Shown here piece by piece: positions 15,960-29,138 of a stretch of 64,000 nucleotides of DNA. The notes beneath the pieces are model-generated. The model worked only from the letters and a program-made list of their open reading frames with translations, was not told the DNA's origin and made no database searches. A program made the position numbers and the translations under genes. Each line of letters begins with the position of its first letter. Position 1 is the stretch's first letter. Source of the DNA: Amphiduros pacificus (taxonomy: Eukaryota; Annelida; Polychaeta; Phyllodocida; Hesionidae); assembly GCA_949316495.1 (NCBI GenBank), contig OX439003.1, positions 38,494,225 to 38,558,224 of the forward strand, given 5' to 3'.

Positions 15960-18900
15960 CTAGGAAGATGAAGACGGTCTCTCAGACCGAGTGTCAGCTG
16001 AAAGCAGAGAGTCAGCATTGCGCAGCGGGGCAGTGATTTTAAGATTCCCATCTTTGTCCATAGTGGCCTTGACCCCATAAGCATCTATGGCATGAGGTAG
16101 AGACAGTCTCTCTATATACTGGTGTACACTGGCCATAGACTCAACCTGTTTCTCCAGCTTATACGCTATCAAAATTAGCTTCTTCCCCCCACTCAAAGCC
16201 TTCATTGAAGTCCGATTCCGTATAAAGTCAGGTCCGATAGGGACGGAAAGTTTTAACTTAAAGCCACAGACCTCGTCTTTGATAATATTAACTTCCTTTC
16301 CGTCAAAAAAGGAAGGCTTGAGCGCAACATTGGCGTCTGCGTCGTGTTCGGAGTCTTCGAGTTTCTCCCGGTTGCACTCGCCCTCCGGGTGCAGATTGCA
16401 CTTCACACGGCTGCTGCGCTCTGTCACGTGATTCTCTTTCTTTTCATCTTTTAATTTCTCCTGTTCTCTCGACGCACCACAGGTTGTCCTTTCTCTCTGA
16501 TCGTAATAGATCACGTCCACATTTTCTCTAAAAGACGTGGACTTCCTGACTGAGCAGGTGGAGGGCCGGCGGTCCGGGTTGAAGGCCGCCGGCGTGAGGT
16601 GAACCGCCTCCATCTCGCTCTCTGTCCTCTTCAGAATGGAACTAGGACTTGAATACTTATGCGAGTATACCTCTGCGGAAGAGTGTCTCCTGTCGTGGTA
16701 GGTTAAGCCAATGTCTGCCTGATGAGGGTCCAGGAGTCCATCAGAAGCGTCACTGTACCACATCAGCTTCTGAGCAAACTGCTTCCTGCGGACCTCACAG
16801 TTAGGGGATGGTGCTGGTCTGACCCGCTGGATGTTTGGTTGGCGGTAGAAGCCTTTGGAAGCTGACCGACCTTGCTTATCACAAGCCCCAGAGTTCATCG
16901 ACGTGGACCGCCTGAAATGTATCATAGGAAATGCTTAGATTGGCTTATAAAACCTTAGGCCAGATTACTTATGTAATTAGCGTGAAAGCCAAGAGCAACA
17001 CACGAGCCATCACTGCGCATTACCAACAGGAAGCTCGACATTGCAGACGTCTGCAATGGTTACACGCTGCACTAACATCACAGTGAAAGGCACGGGACAA
17101 AACCGGGCATTGCCACAAAGAACTTCTCAACATTGCTGACTGTAGAGACCACAGTGCCAATTTCCGACATGGATCATGCTTAGCAATGGCCAGCCAATGA
17201 CCACAAGAAACCCCAGCTAAGGGCGTTAATGGCTGAAGCGTTTGTTGGCTGTTTATTTGCATGAACGATGCTTGTTGGGGTTAGCGACTAAACTCTGCAA
17301 GTCACGGAACCGTCTTGTCAGTGAGAATATTGAACATCTGGGGTACATTGAAACACCTGGGTGTTCACCTCAGACAGCTGTAGACCGCTTCATATTTATG
17401 CAATAAACAGTCAGCGCCCTCTGTTGGGTGATGCTGTAAATGACTGCCCGTGCGCATGTGCCAACACTCGGCCATCTTTTGGTAGATGTTTACGTCTGAC
17501 TTTTACACCGAATGGTACTAAGGCGTTCCAGTTGCTGTTAGTTCCTACGTCACTAGATTTGAGGGCCCTCTCAGGATAATGTTGAGGGTTATGCATAACA
17601 ATCCAATTTCAACATCCATTCTGTTCTGGGGTATTATGGCCATTTATATATTTTCATACTTCAAAACTAATGTACAGAAGAGTATTGTTTATGTTTAGTT
17701 ACTTGAGAGGATGTCCCCTGGAAGGGCTATGTAACAAACTGGGTCATTTCATCATGGTCAAGATATCACTTTCAATGTTTTGGGTGAGACTTGTGATAAG
17801 AGGAATGGTTTCCACACCAATGTTGCATCTGTAAAGATCTGCCAGTTTGTGGGTATTCTTTACATAACGCTTTTGTCCGTGTTAACAGACGAAGGCAGAA
17901 CTGTCCTTTGCATTTAAGGAGGCATTGGTTAATGCAACTGCGTATACAGACCCACGAATCTATATTCCAAAATAATTCAAATGCAAAATATGATTTCAAT
18001 CGAAAACCTGACTGAAAACATTTAAAAATAGAAATATGGATATTAATCTAAAATATAGCCCACAGTTGGACAATATAAGTAGATTTCATATTGATCTGTG
18101 CCTCAAAGGTAACTGAATTGAACAAGTTTGGTAAAGGCCTCAATATTATATAAGTAATAGTTAATGGTTGAAATTATTTAACATTTAATGGAGATATCAA
18201 GGCAGTCATTGTCGGATAATGCCAACCTAAAGTGGGATCGACGCAGTGAGTGAATACATCTAACAGTGGTAAAACTCGCGGCTCTTTTATGCAAATGTTT
18301 ATTCTTTTGTGAGTTCCTCGTTTTGTATAAAGACTTTGAAATCGATATAGATAGTGTGTGTACTGTAACAAGTATTCTTTGTTCACAAAAGCTTCAGCAA
18401 CAGTGTGGCGCTTTATCTAAAGAAGGCCAGACCGCGACAAGGAGGTCTAAAGGTAACTAAGTAAGTGGCGGAAACATTCAAGCGTGTACTCAAAAGCCAG
18501 GACCACTTTGAAATCTCCAAAGGCAACTCTTTCAAAAAATTCCATGGACTACGCTGGTCGATATCTTATCACTTAAATAAATAATTATGTTCATTTTGTT
18601 GAATATGCTATATGTCGGATAGTAAATGTCAAAAACATCCGAGCTATAGGCGGAAATAACTTAAATAGCTAGAGAGAACCAATTCTGTGTCAGGATTTGT
18701 GGCACACTTTCATTGTTAATATTGTTCTAATATTGAGTCTCAGAAGCGATGTATTTATCCGAGAAACATGGAAGTATCAAGGTAAAGAAATAACGATATT
18801 TATGTACGTCAGAAAGTAATATATAGTTTAAAGAATAAAAAATTCTTACTATTTTTATAAAAAATATATCAAGCAATTCACGATTTCTATCAATGCCATT

Positions 18901-19038
18901 GTTTCATCATTAGAAATGAGCTCACCTGAGTCGGACTCCAGACTCTGGGGTTTGGAGGTTACGACCATAAGATCCCGTCCCGGACGCGAACACTCCCGAG
19001 ATCATGGAGGCGCGACCCAGAGCCATCACGCTGGTCAT
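15960..19038 (-). CDS. alpha-crystallin/small heat shock domain protein, two coding exons
   Basis: Coding exon 1 (19038-18926) starts MTSVMALGRASMISG and ends CTCAG before a GTGAGC donor. Coding exon 2 (16911-15960) follows acceptor TTTCAG. The split AG/G codon restores Arg, giving 354 residues. Residues about 244-333 resemble an alpha-crystallin domain: beta-strand-like VNIIKDEVCGFKLKLSV, a GGKKLILIAYKLE strand, YIERLSLPHAIDAYGVKATM, and DKDGNLKITAP close to the family's closing strand. The first 240 residues are basic, Ser/Arg-rich and probably disordered, much longer than the usual small-HSP arm. The C-terminus lacks an obvious I-x-I/V motif. A role as chaperone or scaffold is inferred from the domain only. 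An acceptor-like site at 19113-19114 (ATTTTCAG) suggests a non-coding upstream exon. Confidence 0.72.
16912..18925 (-). other. intron of the alpha-crystallin-domain gene
   Basis: A 2.0-kb intron with GT donor and AG acceptor. The stretch 17000-17580 is less AT-rich than its surroundings, but I could not assign it to a gene or repeat. Confidence 0.65.
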
Positions 19039-19112
19039 GTCGGGGTGCGAATCTACGACCTCTGTGTGTAACTTCTCCTAACTACCCTCACTGTAACTCT
19101 TCGATTGTGTGT

Positions 19113-22100
19113 CTGAAAATACAATAAGATAAGCAACGCATTATTGACCCAGAATGAAAACGGTATTCTACGACATATACTCGTATTTGAATTGTTTAAT
19201 GTAAAATCATAAGTTTATGAAAAACATTGACAAGATGCATAACCGAGCCATTACTAACGTTGTGAAAGTTCAATATTTGAAACACCGTGACACGAAATTA
19301 GGACTTCTAACTTGGATAAAGAATTTATTGAGCCCAGTGATATTGGAATTTTATTGCTCATTCTGGCTTCTGATTTTATTTTATACAACTATTCAACAGG
19401 TAGCCAAAGTGCCTATGCTTGTCACAAAAAACCTTAATCATCAGAGGAAACCTTATGTATAAGCAATCACTGTGTGACCATGGCTCTAATATCTTGTAAA
19501 CAGAAGATCCATGTCTTTTTATATCATACCTGTTCGATATAAAGTAGGTCTAATTATCCTGCCCTCCATTTTATCATACATTGTCATATTGTAATTTAAA
19601 TAAAATAATTATCCTTGTAATATTATCCATGGTAATATACGTAAACGATTATCTTGTATCTATAAGACAGAGACCATTAGTATGTGACTATTAAATGATT
19701 TTAAATCATGTGACAAGACAATAAACATGTGAATTGCCCCCAAAAAGCTTAATTGGATCTGGATTGCTATATTGGATTTGAAAAGTATATAGGATCTGGT
19801 TATATTGGTTCTTGGAAAGCGCTAATAAATGGCAGACCACAGTGCAAATTTGATCCCATTTATTACAAATTAACAATGGTTCAATTCTTTCCTAGTCAGA
19901 GGAATATTAAGCAAAGTACCTCTCAATATTGGTAAAAGATTTTTATATTAATGCCTAAGATCCCTTTCTTGTGATTCAACTAATATCAATATCATCTGAA
20001 TTCGGAAACGCGGCCTTACATTACAAATACACAATGTTTTAAAGTGATTCTATAAAATAAAATTCCATTTATTTGAGTTTTACATAACTGAATCACTATT
20101 TTACATTTGATACATATTATACATATTATATACTCGTCGTTCATCTTTGTTTTTTTTTATTTCAATCAATTACTTTACACAGAAACAAGTTCGTTTTCCG
20201 CGATCACACGAAGTTGTGTTGAAGGTTTTCTTGGATTATTTGTACAGATCATATCGTCTCTTTTTACCCATTTCACAAGGTTCCGGGGAGATATGAGAAG
20301 AATGTTTGAATGTTCTACCTCAACATCCCTCTTTGATTAATGTCCTTTTTATGTCTGTATCATCATGCTATCTACTTGTTTCAATAAAACCTATCAGCAC
20401 CTCATGTGCCAAAGGGTCTGAATCACACATCGCAACAAACAGTGTCAAACAACAACAAATGGTATCATTAACCAGACGCACATCTCAGGTGCAGCCATTT
20501 AGCAATGTCATGCAAAAATAACGTTTGTCTGGAATCAAAGTTGTGAACTATCCCTAAAATGTCTATCAAGGACATTCCAGAGCGGTGCTTTCGAATGATG
20601 CGCCTGTTTATTTTAGTAGGTGGATTATAACAAATTATTAGGTCATATGATATCTTAACAAACAGTCTATAGATTCCTTTAACCTGGCGTAAAATCAACA
20701 TGTCAAACATTATATAGGACCCAGGTGCTCCAAAGGAACGGGAAATATCATAATTAAATGGCCCGTGTTGAACTTCCTGTTAATTAGGCGACCTGACGTT
20801 CACATGCCGTGAGGGAGATAAGGACATGGGTGAATCTGTACCGGGAACAATCTCTTGCCAGTTATTCCAGTCTACACTACACACAGATGGTGTATTTTTT
20901 TAGTCCCTGGAGAATAATATCTAATCTTTTTTCTGACTAATCGTTACCAACAGGTGTAAAAAAGTTATCATTTTATCAGGATGCAAAAACAATACCCACT
21001 ATATAAAAAGGTAAACATAACAAACGTTTCCGAGGTATCAAGCTTGCAACATATGGCATATATGGGGACCAGACATAATACCCATAATACCCATAATACC
21101 TCATAATACACATAATACCCATGATAACTATGATATACCAGAAACATATCCATGGTGCCTTCAGTCAAACGTGTAATCAACTCTCAAGACATTAGAAGTA
21201 GATCAAAATATTGTGACATTTACGACATATCGCTTGCAGAAAAGCAGTTTCTTATATGATCAAAGTGTTAAGCGTCTTAGAGAGGATCACGTGAAGGTCA
21301 TTTACGACAATGGGAGGGATAGCATCACAGTATTATAGCTTCAAGTCAGCCGTGTACCGAGATAATAAAGTATAACATACTCTGCTTGTCTGTGTGAGCT
21401 TCGTGGGGTGGGATATGTCTGTCTCTAATGATTGAGAGCACTGATTCGAACCCTGACAGGGGTAAAGGCTATTCTAGCCAAAAATGTAAGTACTGAAGGG
21501 CAATTCCCATTCTAATCTACTGTTGAACTGGTGATATGTTTCCAAGTTTAACGTGTTTTTATCTTTACCCCTGAAAACTGAACGGGGTGCTTGAGTGCAT
21601 AATTTAGATTGGCACCTGTAAAATAAGACATATATTGCAATCAGAGAGATCATAAAATGGGTGTAGCGATATTTATATTTTATTCTATTATATTTGTCTT
21701 GGTAATAAACTGTTTTCCTAACAGTTAAATGTTTCACATGTGTCCAACTTATATCACGTTTCTACAATTGACTTTTCAAAATAACGACAGCTCCCGTGGG
21801 ATGGATGATGTGCCTCCTACTTAAATGGCTGTGAATCTGTCAATATTAGCTAATGCCATCTGGTTTTACAGTCAACTCTATAAATGACTATTAACATTTT
21901 GCGAGAGGAATTATGCTAGAAATAAAGAACTGTACAGATATAGAAGATACGACGATGAACTAAATTATACCTCATGACAGTTGAGATGATTCTTGTTATG
22001 GTCTTATTATGGTTTTGCATTGTACTGAAAAAAGACTTAGATATAGGATTGCATTGAAAGTGCACATTTTAAGGTGATGTCATTGATGGAAATAATGTCG

Positions 22101-22289
22101 GCAGTACTCAAGTAGAAGTCGCCTATTTCCTAACCAGCCCCTGGAGCTTGTTAAAATTCCCGAAAAGTCTATGATTAGATACAGCTTCTAAAAGCCACTT
22201 TGATTGCATAGTCAAGGCCAGGCTGGCGACTACTGGCGACTCCTGGTGCGAGCCACAAGAGAAATTGTCAAGCTGAGAGGATTTTACAG
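19113..22289. other. unassigned, no gene seen
   Basis: AT-rich. A small 10-bp repeat (CATAATACCC) lies near 21070-21122. See the separate entry at about 21398-21475. Confidence 0.5.
21398..21475 (+). repeat. tRNA-like SINE relic (B box only)
   Basis: GATTCGAACCCTGACAGGG resembles a Pol III B box and T-arm. No convincing A box survives. Confidence 0.3.
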
Positions 22290-25200
22290 AGCTGGAAGGA
22301 CATGCCTTGCCTGCGCCTATATCATGACCCGCCACTGATTTATCAAGGAAGTGCCTCCAAATTCCTGCAAATGACCAGAATTGTGAATAGGATTCTGCCT
22401 GAGGAGATGCAGTTTGTCTGGATATTGAAGGGAGGGGTCTTAACATTCACCTATAATACTGACGGAGAACGGATAGAAGAACACAGCAGCCATCAAGGTA
22501 CCGCCGGGAACCACCAAACCTGAACACATTGTGTCTATGCATCCAAATCTGAATAATATCTTATCAAATTCTTTATATCCCCAGGGTAAATCAGATATTC
22601 ATAAACATCAATATATTGGCAAATCCCTCCTGTTTATTGTGTTCTGTGTTGTTTTAGTTTTCTTTTGTTTTATGGGTCTACATTCGAAATATATTGTAAT
22701 GTTACAGCCTGATATAATAAGAAATCACTTTATTTTCTACTTAATGGAAATTAATAAGGAAGCTCTACATGTCCACCAGAGCTTGGAAAGCAATGGGCTT
22801 TAACATCTCGCTGTCATTAATATTGTTGATGTCTCTGCATTCCTCTGAAGTTTATAATTCACTACTGATTATTTGACTGAATTTGGAAGTCTATCCAATT
22901 AATAATGAAATGATATATTTCAATGAACTCTCTCTGACATGTTATCAGACGAGATTGGAATGGAACTAAATAGCCTCAAGGGTTATGGTCCACAACGTAC
23001 AGACACAAATAAGTGGCACTGCCATTGATATTAGCCCCAATCCAACGCGATATTACTGACACTGTCGTCCAGAATACAGTCACTATTACTAGCCCCTCCT
23101 GCCCACCTTATGTTACTGACACTGTCGTCTAGAATACAGTCACTAGTATTAGCCCCTCCTGCCCACCTTACGGTACTGACACCGTCGTCCAGAATACAGT
23201 CACTAGTATTAGCCCCTCCTGCCCACCTTATGTTACTGACACTGTCGTCCAGAATACAGTCACCAGTATTAGCCCCTTCTGCCCACCTCATGTTACTGAC
23301 ACTGTCGTCTAAAATACAGTCATTAGTATTAGCCCCTCCTGCCCACCTTATGTTACTGACACTGTCGTCCAGAATACAGTCACTAGTATTAGCCCCTCCT
23401 GCCCACCTTATGTTACTGACACTGTCGTCCAGAATACAGTCACTAGTATTAGCCCCTCCTGCCCACCTTATGTTACTGACACTGTCGTCTAAAATACAGT
23501 CACTAGTATTAGCCCCTCCTGCCCACCTTATGTTACTGATACTGTCGTCTCGAATACAGTCATTAGTATTAGCCCCTCCTGCCCACCTTATGTTACTGAC
23601 ACTGTCGTCCAGAATACAGTCACCAGTATTAGTCCCTCCTGCCCACCTTATGTTACTGACACTGTCGTCCAGAATACAGTCACTAGTATTAGCCCCTTCT
23701 GCCCACCTTATGTTACTGACACTGTCGTCCAGAATACAGTCACTAGTATTAGCCCCTCCTGCCCACCTTATGTTACTGACACTGTCGTCTAGAATACAGT
23801 CACTAGTATTAGCGCCTCCTGCCCAACTTATGATACTGACACTGTCCTCTAGAATACAGTCACTAGTATTAGCCCCTCCTGCCCACCTTACGGTACTGAC
23901 ACTGTAGTCCAGAATACAGTCACTAGTATTAGCCCCTCCTGCCCACCTTACGTTACTGACACTGTCGTCTAAAATACAGTCACTAGTATTAGCCCCTCCT
24001 GCCCACCTCATGTTACTGACACTGTAGTCCAGAATACAGTCACTAGTATTAGTCCCTCCTGCCCACCTCATGTTACTGACACTGTCGTCTAAAATACAGT
24101 CACTAGTATTAGCCCCTCCTGCCCACCTTATGTTACTGACACTGTAGTCCAGAATACAGTCACTAGTATTAGTCCCTCCTGCCCACCTCATGTTACTGAC
24201 ACTGTCGTCTAGAATACAGTCACTAATATTAGCCCCTCCTGCCCACCTCATGTTACTGACACTGTCGTCCAGAATACAGTCACTAGTATTAGCCCCTCCT
24301 GCCCACCTCATGTTACTGACACTGTCGTCCAGAATACAGTCACTAGTATTAGCCCTTCCTGCCCACCTAATGTTACTGACACTGTCGTCTAAAATACAGT
24401 CACTAGTATTAGCCTCTCCTGCACACCTTATGTTACTGACACTGTCGTCTAAAATACAGTCACTAGTATTAGCCCCTCCTGCCCACCTTACGTTACTGAC
24501 ACTGTCGTCTAAAATACAGTCACTAGTATTAGCTCCTCCTGCCCACCTCATGTTACTGACACTGTCGTCCAGAATACAGTCACTAGTATTAGCCCCTCCT
24601 GCCCACCTTATGTTACTGACAAAGTCGTCCAGAATACAGTCACTAGTATTAGCCCCTCCTGCCCACCTCATGTTACTGACACTGTCGTCCAGAATACAGT
24701 CACTAGTATTAGCCCCTCCTGCCCACCTTACGTTACTGACACTGTCGTCTAAAATACAGTCACTAGTATTAGCTCCTCCTGCCCACCTCATGTTACTGAC
24801 ACTGTCGTCCAGAATACAGTCACTAGTATTAGCCCCTCCTGCCCACCTCATGTTACTGACACTGTCGTCTAAAATACAGTCACTAGTATTAGCCCCTCCT
24901 GCCCACCTTATGTTACTGACACTGTCGTCCAGAATACAGTCACTAGTATTAGCCCCTCCTGCCCACCTAATGTTACTGATACTGTCGTCTAGAATACAGT
25001 CACTAGTATTAGCCCCTCCTGCCCACCTCATGTTACTGACACTGTCGTCCAGAATACAGTCACTAGTATTAGCCCTTCCTGCCCACCTAATGTTACTGAT
25101 ACTGTCGTCTAGAATACAGTCACTAGTATTAGCCCCTCCTGCCCACCTCATGTTACTGACACTGTCGTCCAGAATACAGTCACTAGTATTAGCCCTTCCT

Positions 25201-28200
25201 GCCCACCTAATGTTACTGATACTGTCGTCTAGAATACAGTCACTAGTATTAGCCCCTCCTGCCCACCTTATGTTACTGACACTGTCGTCTAGAATACAGT
25301 CACTAGTATTAGCCCCTCCTGCCCACCTCATGTTACTGACACTGTCGTCCAGAATACAGTCACTAGTATTAGCCCCTCCTGCCCACCTTATGTTAGTGAC
25401 ACTGTCGTCCAGAATACAGTCACCAGTATTAGCCCCTCCTGCCCACCTGATATAACTCCTGCCCACCTTACGATACTGACACTGTCGTCTAGAATACAGT
25501 CACTAGTATTAGCCCCTCCTGCCCACCTTATGTTACTGACACTGTCGTGTAGAATACAGTCACTAGTATTAGCGCCTCCTGCCCAACCTATGATACTGAC
25601 ACTGTCGTCCAGAATACAATCACCAGTATTAGCCCCTCCTGCCCACCTTACGAGACTGACACTGTCGTCCAGAATACAGTAACCAGTATTAGCCCCTCCT
25701 GCCCACCTCATGTTACTGATACTGTCGTCTAGAATACAGTCACTAGTCTTAGCCCCTCCTGCCCACCTCATGTTACTGACACTGTCGTCCAGAATACAGT
25801 CACTAGTACTAGCCCCTCCTGCCCACCTTATGTTACTGACACTGTCGTCTAGAATACAATCACTAGTATTAGCCCCTCCTGCACACCTTATATAACTCCT
25901 GCCCACCTTACGATACTGACACTGTCGTCCAGAATACAGTCACCAGTATTAGTCCCTCCTGCCCACCTTATGATACTGACACTGTCCTCTAGAATACAGT
26001 CACTAGTATTAGCCCCTCCTGCCCACCTTATGTTACTGACACTGTCGTCTAGAATACAGTCACTAGTCTTAGCCCCTCCTGCTAACCTCATGTTACTGAC
26101 ATTGTCGTCCAGTATACAGTCACCAGTATATGCCCCTCCTGCCCACCTTACGATACTGACACTGTCGTCCAGAATACAGTCACTAGTACTAGCCCCTCCT
26201 GCTAACCTCATGTTACTGACATTGTCGTCCAGTATACAGTCACCAGTATTAGCCCCTCCTGCCCACCTTACGGTACTGACACTGTCGTCCAGAATACAGT
26301 CACTAGTACTAGCCCCTCCTGCCCAACTTACGATACTGACACTGTCGTCTAGAATACAGTCACTAGTACTAGCCCCTCCTGCCCACCTCATGTTACTGAC
26401 ACTGTCGTCTAGAATACAATCACTAGTATTAGCCCCTCCTGCCCACCTCATGTTACTGACACTGTCGTCTAGAATACAGTCACTAATATTAGCCCCTCCT
26501 GCCCACCTCATGTTACTGACACTGTCGTCCAGAAAACAGTCACTAGTATTAGCCCCTCCTGCCCACCTCATGTTACTGACACTGTCGTCCAGAATACAGT
26601 CACTAGTATTAGCCCTTCCTGCCCACCTAATGTTACTGACACTGTCGTCTAAAATACAGTCACTAGTATTAGCCTCTCCTGCACACCTTATGTTACTGAC
26701 ACTGTCGTCTAAAATACAGTCACTAGTATTAGCCCCTCCTGCCCACCTTACGTTACTGACACTGTCGTCTAAAATACAGTCACTAGTATTAGCTCCTCCT
26801 GCCCACCTCATGTTACTGACACTGTCGTCCAGAATACAGTCACTAGTATTAGCCCCTCCTGCCCACCTTATGTTACTGACAAAGTCGTCCAGAATACAGT
26901 CACTAGTATTAGCCCCTCCTGCCCACCTCATGTTACTGACACTGTCGTCCAGAATACAGTCACTAGTATTAGCCCCTCCTGCCCACCTTACGTTACTGAC
27001 ACTGTCGTCTAAAATACAGTCACTAGTATTAGCTCCTCCTGCCCACCTCATGTTACTGACACTGTCGTCCAGAATACAGTCACTAGTATTAGCCCCTCCT
27101 GCCCACCTCATGTTACTGACACTGTCGTCTAAAATACAGTCACTAGTATTAGCCCCTCCTGCCCACCTTATGTTACTGACACTGTCGTCCAGAATACAGT
27201 CACTAGTATTAGCCCCTCCTGCCCACCTAATGTTACTGATACTGTCGTCTAGAATACAGTCACTAGTATTAGCCCCTCCTGCCCACCTCATGTTACTGAC
27301 ACTGTCGTCCAGAATACAGTCACTAGTATTAGCCCTTCCTGCCCACCTAATGTTACTGATACTGTCGTCTAGAATACAGTCACTAGTATTAGCCCCTCCT
27401 GCCCACCTCATGTTACTGACACTGTCGTCCAGAATACAGTCACTAGTATTAGCCCTTCCTGCCCACCTAATGTTACTGATACTGTCGTCTAGAATACAGT
27501 CACTAGTATTAGCCCCTCCTGCCCACCTTATGTTACTGACACTGTCGTCTAGAATACAGTCACTAGTATTAGCCCCTCCTGCCCACCTCATGTTACTGAC
27601 ACTGTCGTCCAGAATACAGTCACTAGTATTAGCCCCTCCTGCCCACCTTATGTTAGTGACACTGTCGTCCAGAATACAGTCACCAGTATTAGCCCCTCCT
27701 GCCCACCTTATATAACTCCTGCCCACCTTACGATACTGACACTGTCGTCTAGAATACAGTCACTAGTATTAGCCCCTCCTGCCCACCTTATGTTACTGAC
27801 ACTGTCGTGTAGAATACAGTCACTAGTATTAGCGCCTCCTGCCCAACCTATGATACTGACACTGTCGTCCAGAATACAATCACCAGTATTAGCCCCTCCT
27901 GCCCACCTTACGAGACTGACACTGTCGTCCAGAATACAGTAACCAGTATTAGCCCCTCCTGCCCACCTCATGTTACTGATACTGTCGTCTAGAATACAGT
28001 CACTAGTCTTAGCCCCTCCTGCCCACCTCATGTTACTGACACTGTCGTCCAGAATACAGTCACTAGTACTAGCCCCTCCTGCCCACCTTATGTTACTGAC
28101 ACTGTCGTCTAGAATACAATCACTAGTATTAGCCCCTCCTGCACACCTTATATAACTCCTGCCCACCTTACGATACTGACACTGTCGTCCAGAATACAGT

Positions 28201-29138
28201 CACCAGTATTAGTCCCTCCTGCCCACCTTATGATACTGACACTGTCCTCTAGAATACAGTCACTAGTATTAGCCCCTCCTGCCCACCTTATGTTACTGAC
28301 ACTGTCGTCTAGAATACAGTCACTAGTCTTAGCCCCTCCTGCTAACCTCATGTTACTGACATTGTCGTCCAGTATACAGTCACCAGTATATGCCCCTCCT
28401 GCCCACCTTACGATACTGACACTGTCGTCCAGAATACAGTCACTAGTACTAGCCCCTCCTGCTAACCTCATGTTACTGACATTGTCGTCCAGTATACAGT
28501 CACCAGTATTAGCCCCTCCTGCCCACCTTACGGTACTGACACTGTCGTCCAGAATACAGTCACTAGTACTAGCCCCTCCTGCCCAACTTACGATACTGAC
28601 ACTGTCGTCTAGAATACAGTCACTAGTACTAGCCCCTCCTGCCCACCTTATGTTACTGACACTGTCGTCTAGAATACAATCACTAGTATTAGCCCCTCCT
28701 GCACACCTTATATAACTCCTGCCCACCTTACGATACTGACACTGTCGTCCAGAATACAGTCACCAGTATTAGTCCCTCCTGCCCACTTTATGTTACTGAC
28801 ACTGTCGTCTAGAATACAGTCACTAGTATTAGCCCCTCCTGCCCACCTTACGGTACTGACACTGTCGTCTAAAATACAGTCACTAGTATTAGCCCCTCCT
28901 GCCCACCTTATGTTACTGACACTGTCGTCTATTATATATTTACAAGATCATAAGACACTTTTGATTATTCAATATGTACCTAAAGCGAACAATCTGTTAC
29001 TACTGATCACAGTTAGATTAGTCCATGTGTTTCAAAGTGTTATTCATTCCTCTAGTGAGCGCTCAACTTAAATGCATCCGTGACCCAAACTGGCCTTACC
29101 GACGATGCTACTGCAAAATGGCGGAGGGCCTGGATTGA
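22290..29138 (+). CDS. candidate gene, two exons flanking the satellite
   Basis: Exon 22290-22497 follows acceptor GAGGATTTTACAG and ends CATCAAG before a GTACCG donor. It encodes 69 residues, including DPPLIYQGSASKFLQMTRIV and EEMQFVWILKGGVLTFTYNT, and leaves one base. Exon 29056-29138 follows the strong acceptor TTATTCATTCCTCTAG. It needs exactly one incoming base, then reads SAQLKCIRDPNWPYRRCYCK, MAEGLD and stop, with AATAAA 245 bases later. Matching phase, polyadenylation signal and protein-like composition support the model. An in-frame ATG at residue 5 could be the start. The intron would contain the whole 60-bp satellite. The family is not recognised, and other exons may be missing. 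Confidence 0.38.
23037..28935. repeat. 60-bp satellite, about 98 copies
   Basis: The plus-strand unit is GCCCACCTTATGTTACTGAC, ACTGTCGTCCAGAATACAGT, CACTAGTATTAGCCCCTCCT. Units are mostly over 90 percent alike. Common variants are TCTAA for TCCAG, CA/AA/CG near the start, and GTAGTCC for GTCGTCC. Because 60 is divisible by 3, both strands show very long repeat-encoded frames (minus strand RWAGGANTSDCILDDSVSNI; plus strand LSSRIQSLVLAPPAHLMLLT). Frames shift at 20-bp partial units near 25441, 25881, 27701, 28141 and 28701. I treat it as satellite, not as a gene. Confidence 0.97.
24181..28700. repeat. 2260-bp tandem duplication within the satellite
   Basis: Positions 24181-26440 and 26441-28700 match unit by unit, including rare variants and both 20-bp partial units, at a constant offset of 2260 (37 full units plus two 20-bp pieces). 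I noticed only a few differences, for example near 24274/26534 and 26389/28649. It is a higher-order repeat from recent unequal exchange, or an assembly duplication. Confidence 0.88.

Noticed and set aside
18397-18451. Plus-strand open stretch QQQCGALSKEGQTATRRSK ending at a GTAACT donor
   Set aside because: It lies in the intron of the minus-strand gene and does not match the phase of the next plus-strand exon at 22290.
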